From NCBI RefSeq assembly GCF_030517065.1, contig NZ_CP103950.1:1054001-1118000 (forward strand): 64,000 nucleotides of DNA, written 5' to 3'. Position 1 is the first letter of the stretch. Each line of letters begins with the position of its first letter. A model generated the notes under the pieces. It saw only the letters and a list, made by a program, of their open reading frames with translations, ran no database searches and had not been told where the DNA came from. The DNA comes from Riemerella columbina. Its GTDB lineage: Bacteria; Bacteroidota; Bacteroidia; Flavobacteriales; Weeksellaceae. Made by a program: the position numbers and the translations under genes. Shown here piece by piece: positions 18,401 to 26,980 of the stretch.

Positions 18401-19948
18401 TTAAACCTTAGGTTCTAAAATACAGAATGGAATAATGCATTCTTCTAACGAGATGCCGCCGTGCTGATAGGTGTCTTTATAATAATTAACAAAATGATTG
18501 TAATTTTTAGGATAAGCTAAGAAAATGTTATTTTTTGCGAAAATATATTTACTACTTAGGTTGCCTTTCGGGAGGAAGTATTTTTCTGGTTGCGTAATCG
18601 CCCAAATCTCCTTTTCATCGTAGGTGAGGCTTTTCCCTGTCTTGTATCGGATGTTGGTAGAGGTTTCCCTGTCGCCCACCACTTTGCTTGGTTTTTTGAC
18701 ATAAATGGTGCCGTGGTCGGTGGTGAGAATGAGTTTGAAACCGCTCTCTGCCGCCGCTTTTACGAGTTTCATAATGGCTGCATTTTCAAACCAATTGAGG
18801 GTCAGAGAACGGAAGGTTTTATCGTCTCTAATCAATTGATCTACAATGCTATTGTCCGTTTTGGCGTGAGAAAGAATATCGATGAAATTATAAACAATTA
18901 CAATGAAATCTTTGTTCTGATGTTGCTTAAAGTCATCTAAAACTTTTTGCTCATAATCAGAATTAAGAATCTTCAAATATTTCATGGTTTTGGCGGATAA
19001 TCCTAAACGCTTCATTTGGTCTTTTAGGAAGTCTTGTTCGTGCTCGTTTTTGTTGCCTTCTTCGTTGTCATTGAGCCAATAATCAGGAAATCTTTTTTCA
19101 ATTTCAGAGGGCATCAGCCCTGCAAAAAAGGCATTTCTGGCATATTGAGTAGCGGTGGGCAAGATGCTATAATAAGGCATTTCTTGGGTTTTATTATAGA
19201 ATTTGAGGAAAAGTGGTTCTATCATTTTCCACTGGTCATAGCGCAGGTTGTCAATCATCAATAATAAAACCTTGTCTTGCTCTATTTCTGGCTTTACCTT
19301 TTCTTTGAATAAGGTATGGCTCATCAGTGGTTTCTCATTAGAGTTAAGCCAATCTTGGTAGTTATTTTCTATGAATTTCGCAAATTGAATATTAGCTTCT
19401 TCTTTTTGAGATTGCAATAAATCTGCAAATTCATTATCAAAAACTTTATCAAATTTAAGTTCCCAGCCTAATATTTTTTTATAATATTCCGCCCAATCTT
19501 GGTGAGAACGCAAATCGCCTAATTCCATACTCAGATTACGGAATTCTTGTTGATATTCCACAATGGTTTTTTGCTCTACTAAATCCTCGCTTTGGAGATT
19601 TTTTTTCAAGGAAAGAAGCACCTGATTGGGATTAACAGGCTTTAAGATATAGTCCGAAATCTGGGCGCCAATGGCTTGTTCCATAATGTGTTCCTCCTCG
19701 CTTTTGGTCACCATTACGATTTTCATAGCGCTGTCTTTATCCTTAAGCAAAGGGATGGCATCTAACCCCGAAATACCAGGCATATTTTCATCTAAAAGCA
19801 CCAAGGCGTAGCGGTCTTCATCTAACATTTCTAAAGCCTCGTTCACATTGTTGATGGAGTGCACGGTATAGCCTTTATTTTCTAAGAATACGATGTGTGG
19901 TTTGAGCAAATCTACCTCATCATCTATCCATAATATTTTTTTTGACAT
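18401..19948 (-). CDS. porX: PorX: response regulator with PglZ domain (type IX secretion regulator)
   Basis: A 515-residue protein with an N-terminal receiver domain (MSKKILWIDDEVDLL; phosphoacceptor Asp53 in LLDENMPG; Lys in TKSEEEH and KPVNPNQ) and a C-terminal PglZ/alkaline-phosphatase-superfamily domain (DKVLLLMIDNLRYDQW, TTDHGTIYVKKPSKV). PorX pairs with the histidine kinase PorY and controls the type IX secretion system through a sigma factor in Porphyromonas and flavobacteria; its PglZ domain has been reported to cleave cyclic or linear oligonucleotides. The partner porY is not in the window. It is monocistronic. Confidence 0.92.
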   Translation of the reverse strand: MSKKILWIDDEVDLLKPHIVFLENKGYTVHSINNVNEALEMLDEDRYALVLLDENMPGISGLDAIPLLKDKDSAMKIVMVTKSEEEHIMEQAIGAQISDYILKPVNPNQVLLSLKKNLQSEDLVEQKTIVEYQQEFRNLSMELGDLRSHQDWAEYYKKILGWELKFDKVFDNEFADLLQSQKEEANIQFAKFIENNYQDWLNSNEKPLMSHTLFKEKVKPEIEQDKVLLLMIDNLRYDQWKMIEPLFLKFYNKTQEMPYYSILPTATQYARNAFFAGLMPSEIEKRFPDYWLNDNEEGNKNEHEQDFLKDQMKRLGLSAKTMKYLKILNSDYEQKVLDDFKQHQNKDFIVIVYNFIDILSHAKTDNSIVDQLIRDDKTFRSLTLNWFENAAIMKLVKAAAESGFKLILTTDHGTIYVKKPSKVVGDRETSTNIRYKTGKSLTYDEKEIWAITQPEKYFLPKGNLSSKYIFAKNNIFLAYPKNYNHFVNYYKDTYQHGGISLEECIIPFCILEPKV

Positions 19949-19973
19949 TGTCTTTCTATTTTATTTGAATGCT

Positions 19974-19981
19974 CAAAAGTA
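19974..19981 (-). promoter_or_regulatory. -7 promoter box of porX
   Basis: TACTTTTG on the minus strand, 25 nt upstream of the porX start. Confidence 0.6.
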
Positions 19982-20091
19982 CGGTCAAAAAATCAGAATT
20001 TGCCCCAAAATACCATTAAAAAAAGTTAAAATTGCGTTAAATTTATTGAGTTTGGAGTGGGCTAAAACCTCAACTTCTCTTAAAATATGCT

Positions 20092-20099
20092 TACCTTTG
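20092..20099 (+). promoter_or_regulatory. -7 promoter box of the HD-domain gene
   Basis: TACCTTTG (TAnnTTTG consensus), 22 nt before the ATG at 20122. Confidence 0.6.
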
Positions 20100-20121
20100 C
20101 CAGAAAATTGATCAACAATTG

Positions 20122-21333
20122 ATGAGTAAAATTAACAAACTCAAAATCATTAACGACCCCGTGCATGGTTTTATCAAAATTCCGCACGAAATTTTATTTG
20201 ATGTTATAGAACACCCTTATTTCCAGCGGTTGCGGCGGATTTCTCAAACGGGATTGCTCAATTTGATTTTTCCAGGCGCTACCCACACGCGCTTTCACCA
20301 CGCCATAGGTGCTATGCATTTGATGTTTAAAGCCTTGGAAACCTTGAAGTTAAAAGGTGTGAAAATCAATAAAGAAGAAGAAAAATCAGCGATGTTGGCG
20401 ATACTTCTGCACGATATAGGGCACGGTCCATTTTCGCACGCTTTGGAATCTACGCTGATGGAAAACTGGCACCACGAGCGGCTTTCGTTGCTCCTGATGA
20501 ATCGACTGAATGAAGAATATTCAGGCGAATTGGGTATGGCGATTGAGATGTTCAAAGGGCAATATTCACGGCAGTTTTTTAATCAGTTGGTGAGCTCTCA
20601 GCTGGATGTAGACCGCTTGGATTACCTCAAACGCGATAGTTTTTTTACAGGCGTATCGGAAGGGAATATCAATGCGGAGCGCATTATTTCAATGATGAAT
20701 GTGGCGGATGGCGAGTTGGTGGTAGATGCCAAAGGAATTTATTCTATTGAGAATTATTTGACCGCCCGAATGCTGATGTATTGGCAAGTGTATTACCATA
20801 AAACGGCATCTTTGGCAGAGTCTATTTTGGTGAAAATATTGGGCAGAGCCAAGGCGCTAATTGCTGATGGAATGCCACTCAACGCTTCTGAAAATTTAAA
20901 ATATTTCTTATATAAAACGGATTTTTCATCGGCGCAAGAAGAGGATATAGACCGCTTTACGGCGCTGGATGATACCGATGTGCTACAAGCGATTAAAGAT
21001 TGGCAATATGCTGATGATTTAATGTTGTCTTATTATTGTCGTGCAATTATTCGGCGAGAATTGCCACAAACGCGAATTTCCTCATCGCCGTTTCCAGAAG
21101 AGGTGGTGGCTGCGGAGGTAGCACGGGTTAATCAGCGCTTTGGGGTTGATTATGGGCATTTTTGGGTGGATACCATTCAGCGGGATTTACTTCCCTATGA
21201 TGCTGAAAAACAGCCGATTTACTTATTAGAGCGCAATCGTAAAAAATATAGATTGGAGCAATCGGAGTCTTCTATCCTCTCCGAAAGTCTTCAAAAATCA
21301 ACCACCAAATATATTTTGGCTTATCCAAGATGA
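20122..21333 (+). CDS. HD-domain phosphohydrolase (dGTPase-like)
   Basis: A 403-residue HD-superfamily protein. The metal site is made by His in RFHHAIGAMHL, the HD pair in ILLHDIGHGPFSHALE (about residues 94-110), and Asp in SSQLDVDRLDYLKRDSF (about 157-173). It begins INDPVHGFIKIP, the hallmark of the bacterial YdhJ/SAMHD1-like group that hydrolyses nucleotides such as dNTPs; the substrate here is not known. The ATG at 20122 is chosen over an in-frame TTG one codon earlier. Confidence 0.85.
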   Translation: MSKINKLKIINDPVHGFIKIPHEILFDVIEHPYFQRLRRISQTGLLNLIFPGATHTRFHHAIGAMHLMFKALETLKLKGVKINKEEEKSAMLAILLHDIGHGPFSHALESTLMENWHHERLSLLLMNRLNEEYSGELGMAIEMFKGQYSRQFFNQLVSSQLDVDRLDYLKRDSFFTGVSEGNINAERIISMMNVADGELVVDAKGIYSIENYLTARMLMYWQVYYHKTASLAESILVKILGRAKALIADGMPLNASENLKYFLYKTDFSSAQEEDIDRFTALDDTDVLQAIKDWQYADDLMLSYYCRAIIRRELPQTRISSSPFPEEVVAAEVARVNQRFGVDYGHFWVDTIQRDLLPYDAEKQPIYLLERNRKKYRLEQSESSILSESLQKSTTKYILAYPR

Positions 21334-21441
21334 TTTTTTGAGAATTGTTATTAAATAGATTGATATTTGATAAATATTGATTTTAATTAAACTATTGATT
21401 TGTAATAAAAATGGGAATGTAATTTAGGATATTCTTAATAC

Positions 21442-21486
21442 AAAACCCCATTAAGCCAAAGTTAAAACTCAGACTTAATGGGGTTT
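21442..21486. terminator. Strong bidirectional terminator
   Basis: 13-bp perfect stem AAACCCCATTAAG (21443-21455) with CTTAATGGGGTTT (21474-21486), between the convergent HD gene and doxX. It serves both. Confidence 0.85.
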
Positions 21487-21509
21487 AATAATAAAGTGAT
21501 TTTAGTATT

Positions 21510-21908
21510 TTAATCCCATGGATTGTTGGATGAAATAGCGTATTTACCACCTCCTGTGAAGAATAAAGCGACAGCACCAAAGAAATAATACAATCCAATG
21601 AGTTCCGCTGCCCAGCCGCCATGTGGACTTAAGCTGAATAAGTCGGCGGAGTGGGCAAGAAGCATCGCTACTAATGCGCCAGAGGCATAGACTGCAGCCG
21701 CAATCCGCGTGCGGAAGCCTACAATAATCAAGAGTGGCGCCACCACTTCGGTGATGTAAACGCCAAAGGCTAAGAAAGTCGGTAAGCCTTGGTTTTCAAG
21801 CATACTTTGTATCATGGCGAGCCCTGCAAATTTGGCAATGCCGTGCAATAACATTAAAAATCCTAATATTAAACGGAGGATTAACAATCCTAAACTGATG
21901 TTTTTCAT
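21510..21908 (-). CDS. DoxX family membrane protein
   Basis: A 132-residue, four-helix DoxX protein: LGLLILRLILGFLMLLHGIAKF (helix 1, given in two parts: LGLLILRLILGFLML and LHGIAKF), a helix at about 45-65 ending in VGFRTRIAAA, and two further helices. DoxX-type proteins are predicted inner-membrane redox or quinone-associated proteins with poorly known roles. It lies downstream of the pirin gene on the same strand, separated by a tract of 8-bp tandem repeats; pairing of DoxX with pirin is common and both are often stress induced. Confidence 0.82.
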   Translation of the reverse strand: MKNISLGLLILRLILGFLMLLHGIAKFAGLAMIQSMLENQGLPTFLAFGVYITEVVAPLLIIVGFRTRIAAAVYASGALVAMLLAHSADLFSLSPHGGWAAELIGLYYFFGAVALFFTGGGKYAISSNNPWD

Positions 21909-21920
21909 TTTTTTTAATTA

Positions 21921-21998
21921 TTAAAAGATTAAAAGATTAAAAGATTAAAAGATTAAAAGATTAAAAGATTAAAAGATTAAAAGATTAAAAGATTAAAA
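21921..21998. repeat. 8-bp tandem repeat, 9.75 copies of TTAAAAGA
   Basis: Nine perfect units TTAAAAGA (21921-21992) plus six bases, filling the space from 12 bp upstream of the doxX start to the pirin stop codon. A tract of this purity is likely to change length by slipped-strand mispairing. Confidence 0.95.
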
Positions 21999-22877
21999 TT
22001 AGTCTTCTAAATATCCAAATTTCCCATTGTTAAAGTCATCAAAAGCTTGGATGATTTCCTCGCGGGTGTTCATCACGAAAGGTCCGTGTGGAAAGATAGG
22101 TTCATTTAATGGTTCTCCACTGATAATGAGTACAATGGCATCTTCTGAAGCTTCAATGCTGAAAGTTTCGCCTTCGTTTTCAAACAGCACGAAATGGTCG
22201 GTTGGCACGATTTCTTCGGCGCCATTCACGCGGATGCTTCCTTCTATGACCAAAGCCGCAGTGTTGTAGTGGGCAGGGAAGTTAAATTCCGCCTTGCCAC
22301 CAGTTTTAAGTTTGGCATTCATCATATGAACAGGACTGAAAGTGCTTGCTGGACCTTGTTTCCCTTGGTATTCTCCTGCAATAATTTCAATGAAACCATG
22401 ATCGCCTAAATCTACGGTGGTCATTTCTTCGTTCTTGATGGCTTGGTATTTAGGAGGGCTCATTTTGTCTTTTGCAGGCAAATTCACCCAAAGTTGCACC
22501 ATTTGAAAAATGCCACCCGTTTTGCTCCACTCGGTTTCGTGGTATTCTTTGTGAAGCACGCCGCTGGCAGCTGTCATCCACTGCACATCACCTTCGCCAA
22601 TGATGCCGCCGCCCCCTGCGCTATCGTGGTGTTCCACTCTGCCTTGGTACGCAATAGTAACGGTTTCAAAGCCTCTGTGTGGATGCACGCCTACGCCTTT
22701 TGGGGTTTGGGAACCTTCAAAATGAAATTTAGAATTGTAATCTAACATAATGAACGGGTCCATACGCTTCATATCTAAACGGTAGCCGCTTGGGATAAAG
22801 TTATGAACACGGAAGCCGTCGCCTACATAGTGTGCAGGTCTTGGTGCTACTATGATTTCTACATTTTTAGTTGCCAT
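21999..22877 (-). CDS. Pirin family protein
   Basis: A 292-residue bicupin of the pirin family. The N-terminal metal motif is GVGVHPHRGFETVTI with the later HHDSAGG and WMTAASGVLHKE (two His plus His/Glu ligands of the N-terminal cupin). The C-terminal cupin spans about 180-280, ending HGPFVMNTREEI. Some bacterial pirins are quercetin dioxygenases, others regulators of metabolism; the activity here is unknown. It has its own promoter and is followed by doxX. Confidence 0.9.
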   Translation of the reverse strand: MATKNVEIIVAPRPAHYVGDGFRVHNFIPSGYRLDMKRMDPFIMLDYNSKFHFEGSQTPKGVGVHPHRGFETVTIAYQGRVEHHDSAGGGGIIGEGDVQWMTAASGVLHKEYHETEWSKTGGIFQMVQLWVNLPAKDKMSPPKYQAIKNEEMTTVDLGDHGFIEIIAGEYQGKQGPASTFSPVHMMNAKLKTGGKAEFNFPAHYNTAALVIEGSIRVNGAEEIVPTDHFVLFENEGETFSIEASEDAIVLIISGEPLNEPIFPHGPFVMNTREEIIQAFDDFNNGKFGYLED

Positions 22878-22920
22878 ATTTTTATTATTTTATAGGTTAA
22901 ACTGAATTAAATTAACACGG

Positions 22921-22928
22921 CAAAGATA
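22921..22928 (-). promoter_or_regulatory. -7 promoter box of the pirin gene
   Basis: TATCTTTG on the minus strand, 43 nt upstream of the pirin start at 22877; likely drives pirin and doxX. Confidence 0.6.
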
Positions 22929-23033
22929 CGCCATAACCTCACCCGAATGCATTGATGTAGGATAAGAACGAAAGCGAGGATAGAGGGCTAAATTTTAACG
23001 AAAAATATGAAAAAATCAAGAATAAAGGCATAA

Positions 23034-23067
23034 AAAATCGGTGAGAAGCTTATTTCTCACCGATTTT
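23034..23067. terminator. Terminator downstream of the broken outer-membrane gene
   Basis: 14-bp stem AAAATCGGTGAGAA / TTCTCACCGATTTT with a 6-nt loop, 35 bp past the stop codon at 23102. Confidence 0.8.
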
Positions 23068-23101
23068 AATATAGATCTAAAATTAGTTTGGGTATTAAAA
23101 T

Positions 23102-23755
23102 TTAGAAAGCGTATCCTAATCTGATGCCTGTTACTACGGTAGGAGAGATCTTGAAAGTACTACCTCCTTTTACCACCACATCATCTTGACCAGTTACGGA
23201 AGTGGTGATATCGTCCTCAGACTTGTAGATAAGCCCTAAACCAGCTTCTACACCTAAGAATACTCTTTTTGCAAAGTAATAATCAGCACCAAAAACCCCT
23301 CTGATACCGAGTTAGGTCCTTTTACTTGTGATACCGTTGTAGTATTAGCAATGGTTGTCGTTTCTTTTTTAGAAGCGTTAGAAAATCCTAATAAAAACAT
23401 CTCCACCCACATAAGGCGAAAGTCTTTCAGTTCCAGTAAAGTGTTTTTCTATCCCGAAGCCTAAACCGAAGCCAAATCCTGATTCTTTGCTTACGAAGTA
23501 ATCGTTTGGTTTTTCAGTTTTGTTATTGCTGGTTAGCACAACAGTTCCTCTATAAGCCAATTTGTCAGTTTTAAAAAATCTGGCTTTATAACATAGCACC
23601 AGCACCAAAACTTTGATCTGGAAGGCTGATAGAAGTGTTTCCTAATCCTCCAGAAAGCCCTAATCTACGGTAACATCTCCTGTTGTAGGCTTGTACTCCT
23701 GAGTGTTCATGGCTCCCATAAGTGCCAAAGCACCTACTAAAAATACTTTTTTCAT
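23102..23755 (-). pseudogene. Outer-membrane beta-barrel protein gene with several frameshifts
   Basis: Starting at the ATG at 23755 the frame reads MKKVFLVGALALMGAMNTQ (a signal peptide) and stops after about 31 codons. Homology-like barrel sequence continues in other frames: RLGLSGGLGNTSISLPDQSF, then YKARFFKTDKLAYRGTVVL up to SPYVGGDVFI, then GFSNASKKETTTIAN, and finally VFGADYYFAKRVFLGVEAG ending GIRLGYAF before a stop at 23102. At least four reading-frame changes, near 23660, 23590, 23395 and 23310, are needed to join these. Promoter and terminator remain intact. It looks like a ~215-residue flavobacterial outer-membrane protein gene, either decayed or affected by sequencing errors. Confidence 0.8.
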
Positions 23756-23781
23756 TATTTTTTATTTTAATAATTTCATAG

Positions 23782-23789
23782 CAAAGGTA
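23782..23789 (-). promoter_or_regulatory. -7 promoter box of the broken outer-membrane gene
   Basis: TACCTTTG on the minus strand, 26 nt upstream of the pseudogene start codon. Confidence 0.55.
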
Positions 23790-23909
23790 TTGTGGTTTTT
23801 TAGGGGTATTATGACTCTAATCATAAAATAAAATGATCAAAATTCGTAATGGCAAAGGGTATATCGTAAAGAATAAACGATAAATATGATAACTCTCATC
23901 ACTTTTTAA

Positions 23910-23917
23910 TATTTTTG
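23910..23917 (+). promoter_or_regulatory. -7 promoter box of the ZIP gene
   Basis: TATTTTTG followed by C, 20 nt upstream of the ATG at 23938. Confidence 0.6.
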
Positions 23918-23937
23918 CAAACTTATTCTGTTGAGAT

Positions 23938-24630
23938 ATGATTATTGTTCTACTTATTCTGAGTGTGTTGCTGGGCGTATTGCTGGGGAAAATTTTAGGA
24001 AATAGAGCCCATTTAGCCAAAAATCTATTGGTGCTGAGTGCAGGTTTTTTGATTACCATTTGCGTTAATGAAGTTTTTCCTGAAATCTATCAGAGTGCGG
24101 AAGGGCATCATATCGGAATTTGGGTGATTGCTGGGGTTTTGCTACAAATGATTTTGGAGAGCCTAACCAAAGGCTTTGAGCACGGGCATATGCACCACCA
24201 TGAATCCAAAAATATTCTCCCAATGGCGCTGATGGTCGGGATGTTTATCCACGCCTTTATTGAAGGTATTCCTTTAGCGAATGAGCACGATATTTTTTCG
24301 GCTTATCTGATGGGCATTGTCTTCCATAACCTCCCGATTTCCTTTGTGTTGGGAGCTTATCTGTTTAGTGGGCAATCTTCGCGGCGCTATGCTTGGACGA
24401 TTATCAGCCTTTTTGCTTTGGCGTCTCCGCTGGGGATGGTATTGGGGCAGTATTTTAATCCAGCGTGGCAGCCTTATTTTTTAGCCATTGTAGGCGGTAT
24501 ATTTTTGCATATTTCTTCGGTAATCATCTTTGAAAGCAATAAAAATCACAAAATGGATTGGATAAAATTAGCATTGGTGAGTATTGGAGTTGCTTTGGCA
24601 CTTTTGGGACATTTATTTCATCATCATTAA
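23938..24630 (+). CDS. ZIP family divalent metal transporter
   Basis: A 230-residue membrane protein of the ZIP (zinc/iron permease) family with about seven to eight predicted helices. The metal-binding helices carry HAFIEGIPLANE (HxxxEG) and HNLPISFVLGAYL (HNxP). Between helices 3 and 4 there is a His-rich loop EHGHMHHHESK, and the C-terminus is HLFHHH. It moves Zn2+ or a similar ion across the inner membrane, usually into the cytoplasm. It is monocistronic with a strong terminator. Confidence 0.88.
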   Translation: MIIVLLILSVLLGVLLGKILGNRAHLAKNLLVLSAGFLITICVNEVFPEIYQSAEGHHIGIWVIAGVLLQMILESLTKGFEHGHMHHHESKNILPMALMVGMFIHAFIEGIPLANEHDIFSAYLMGIVFHNLPISFVLGAYLFSGQSSRRYAWTIISLFALASPLGMVLGQYFNPAWQPYFLAIVGGIFLHISSVIIFESNKNHKMDWIKLALVSIGVALALLGHLFHHH

Positions 24631-24634
24631 AATA

Positions 24635-24666
24635 GAAAAACCGCCTCATTACTGAAGCGGTTTTTG
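24635..24666. terminator. Bidirectional terminator
   Basis: 9-bp stem AAAAACCGC / GCGGTTTTT between the convergent ZIP and ABC-permease genes. Confidence 0.85.
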
Positions 24667-24691
24667 TTTATAAAGCATTTTTTTTCTGAAT

Positions 24692-25996
24692 TTAACTCGC
24701 TTTGATCCACTTCCAAAGCTCCTTGAAGGTTGTTTTGTTACCATACATTAAAATGCCTACACGGTAAATTTTCGCAGCAATGTAGACCATCCCCAATGTA
24801 GAACCAATCAATAGCGCTAAAGACAGCCCAATTTGCCACAGTGGAACACCAAACGGAATCCGTGCAATCATCGCAATTGGTGAAGTCAGCGGAATCATAG
24901 AAAGCCAAAAAGCCATAGGACCATCGGGGTTGTTCATAATGGAAAAACTACCGTACATCCCTAACATCAGCGGTAAGATAATCACAGTGGTGAACTGTTG
25001 TGTTTCCGTATCACTATCCACGGCAGAGCCAATAGCAGCATAGATAGAACTATAAAAAATGTAACCAAGGAGGAAGAAAATTAAGAATACCGCAATGATG
25101 AGTCCGTAATTTAATTCCAAAAGGGTATGCGAAATTTGGATAATCGTACTTTGTATTTCCTCGACTTGGAAGCCTCTGTCATCCGCTTGTTGGCTGATGT
25201 TGCCATAACTTTGGTTGAAGAAAAACGCTGCGATCACTGCCATTGTAATCCAAATAATAAATTGGGTTAAAGCAACAAAAGTAACACCGATAATTTTCCC
25301 TACCATCAGTTCAAAAGGCTTTACCGAAGAGATTAAAATCTCCACCACACGGTTGTTTTTTTCTTCCAAAACACTGCGCATCACCCGCACACCATAGATG
25401 AGGATAAACATAAAAGTAGCGTACATCAGGAGCATACTCAGCGTAGATTTAATGCCGAAAGCTAAGTCATCATCAGGCTGTTTTTCTGCCGCAATGTTTT
25501 GGGTTTTCAGTTCAAAAGAACGGTCTAAATCGCCAATTTGCTGCTCGGTAAGCCCCAAGTCTTTTATTTTTTCTTTTTTGATGATTTGGCTCATCGCATT
25601 AGCGAGTGCCTTTCGGGTATCAAAGCTGATGTCTTTATTTACCAAAAGTTCAGTGTTTTGCTCTAATTTTTGATAATTTTTATTTTCTAATGACGGAATG
25701 ATCAGTAGCCCATCTGTGCTTTCTATGGCTTTCAAATTTTCCCGAAGGCTCTGTTCTGTTTGAGCCGAAGTATAGACCAATTGCACGCCATTAGGGGCTT
25801 TAAGTTGATTTTGAAATAAGCCACTTTTATCCACCACACTGATTTGATATTCCGTTTTGTTGGCTTTAAACATCAGAGCGATCACAGCGCCAAAGGCAAT
25901 CATTAAAATAGGTGCCAGTAGGGTCAGGATGATAAAAGATTTCTTTTTAACTTGGGTGATAAACTCCCTTTTGGTGATGATAATGATATTCTTCAT
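24692..25996 (-). CDS. ABC transporter permease (NatB/ABC-2 type)
   Basis: A 434-residue ABC-2 permease: a first helix at about 20-42 (SFIILTLLAPILMIAFGAVI), a large extracytoplasmic domain (about 45-170), and five C-terminal helices. The cytoplasmic motif EEKNNRVVEILISSVKPFELM is characteristic of NatB/YhaP-type exporters. It is encoded 6 bp after the ATPase gene, forming an exporter for an unknown substrate (NatAB-like: sodium, or a peptide or drug). Confidence 0.87.
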   Translation of the reverse strand: MKNIIIITKREFITQVKKKSFIILTLLAPILMIAFGAVIALMFKANKTEYQISVVDKSGLFQNQLKAPNGVQLVYTSAQTEQSLRENLKAIESTDGLLIIPSLENKNYQKLEQNTELLVNKDISFDTRKALANAMSQIIKKEKIKDLGLTEQQIGDLDRSFELKTQNIAAEKQPDDDLAFGIKSTLSMLLMYATFMFILIYGVRVMRSVLEEKNNRVVEILISSVKPFELMVGKIIGVTFVALTQFIIWITMAVIAAFFFNQSYGNISQQADDRGFQVEEIQSTIIQISHTLLELNYGLIIAVFLIFFLLGYIFYSSIYAAIGSAVDSDTETQQFTTVIILPLMLGMYGSFSIMNNPDGPMAFWLSMIPLTSPIAMIARIPFGVPLWQIGLSLALLIGSTLGMVYIAAKIYRVGILMYGNKTTFKELWKWIKAS

Positions 25997-26002
25997 AGTC
26001 GG

Positions 26003-26914
26003 TTAGTGGGTTACAGCGTGGATAAAAACTTCGTTCATACTCGGGATTTTCTCATTAAAACGGTGGATTTTTCCCAGTTTTAAAAGTGCTTGCATCAAAT
26101 CGTCTTGCGCCGAGGTATATTGGAGTTTAAACTGGGTTAAACCGTTCTTTTCCTCCCAATCCATCGGTGAAAAATGATGCTTAAAATCAGCGATGTAATC
26201 TGGGTTGAGGTCAGAAATGCCCACTTCATAAATATTTTGTTTAAATTGCTCTCTAACCTCTTGCAGGCTGCCGTCCAAAACTTTTTTAGAATGGTTGATG
26301 AGCGCCACATAATCGCATATTTCCTCCACGCTTTCCATACGGTGGGTGGAGAGGATAATGGTGGTGCCGTTGTTTTTAAGTTCCAAAATTTGGTCTTTAA
26401 TGAGGTTGGCATTCACAGGGTCAAAACCCGAAAATGGCTCATCTAAAATCAGGAGTTGAGGCTGGTGGAGCACCGTTACCACAAACTGGATTTTCTGCGC
26501 CATACCTTTAGAAAGTTCCGCAAGTTTTTTCTTCCACCAGTGTTCTATATGCAGCTTGTCAAACCAATATTTGGCTTGTTGCATCGCCTCCGCTTTGGAC
26601 ATACCTTTGAGCTCTCCGAAGTATAAAATTTGGTCGCCCACGGACATATTTTTGTACAATCCACGCTCTTCGGGCATATAGCCAATGGTTTTGATGTGGT
26701 GCGGACTCAGCGGCTCTTGGTTGATGAAAAGCTGACCGCTATCAGGCTGGGTAATTTGGTTGATAATCCTAATCAACGAAGTTTTGCCAGCGCCATTAGG
26801 GCCTAAAAGCCCATAGATAGAGCCTTTGGGAACTTCTATACTGAAATCCGAAAGGGCAATTTTTCTGCCTGCATCATAAGTTTTTACAATATTTTTGGCT
26901 TGGAGCATATTCAT
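26003..26914 (-). CDS. ABC transporter ATP-binding protein
   Basis: A 303-residue ATPase with Walker A GLLGPNGAGKTSLIR (about residues 34-48), ABC signature LSKGMAQKIQ (a KGM variant, usual in NatA-type proteins), Walker B QLLILDEPFSGFDP and the H-loop STHRMES. A C-terminal ~80-residue DUF4162-like extension follows. Two in-frame ATGs (26914, 26908) could start it. It powers the permease encoded directly downstream. Confidence 0.9.
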   Translation of the reverse strand: MNMLQAKNIVKTYDAGRKIALSDFSIEVPKGSIYGLLGPNGAGKTSLIRIINQITQPDSGQLFINQEPLSPHHIKTIGYMPEERGLYKNMSVGDQILYFGELKGMSKAEAMQQAKYWFDKLHIEHWWKKKLAELSKGMAQKIQFVVTVLHQPQLLILDEPFSGFDPVNANLIKDQILELKNNGTTIILSTHRMESVEEICDYVALINHSKKVLDGSLQEVREQFKQNIYEVGISDLNPDYIADFKHHFSPMDWEEKNGLTQFKLQYTSAQDDLMQALLKLGKIHRFNEKIPSMNEVFIHAVTH

Positions 26915-26980
26915 ATAGAAATGAAATTTTTTTAAATTAAAAAGTCAAAACTAAGAAAATTCTCGGTTTTGGCTCAACTT

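Noticed and set aside
18401-19948. PorX as a BREX/Pgl phage-defence PglZ protein
   Set aside because: The N-terminal receiver domain and lack of any BREX genes nearby fit the type IX secretion regulator PorX.
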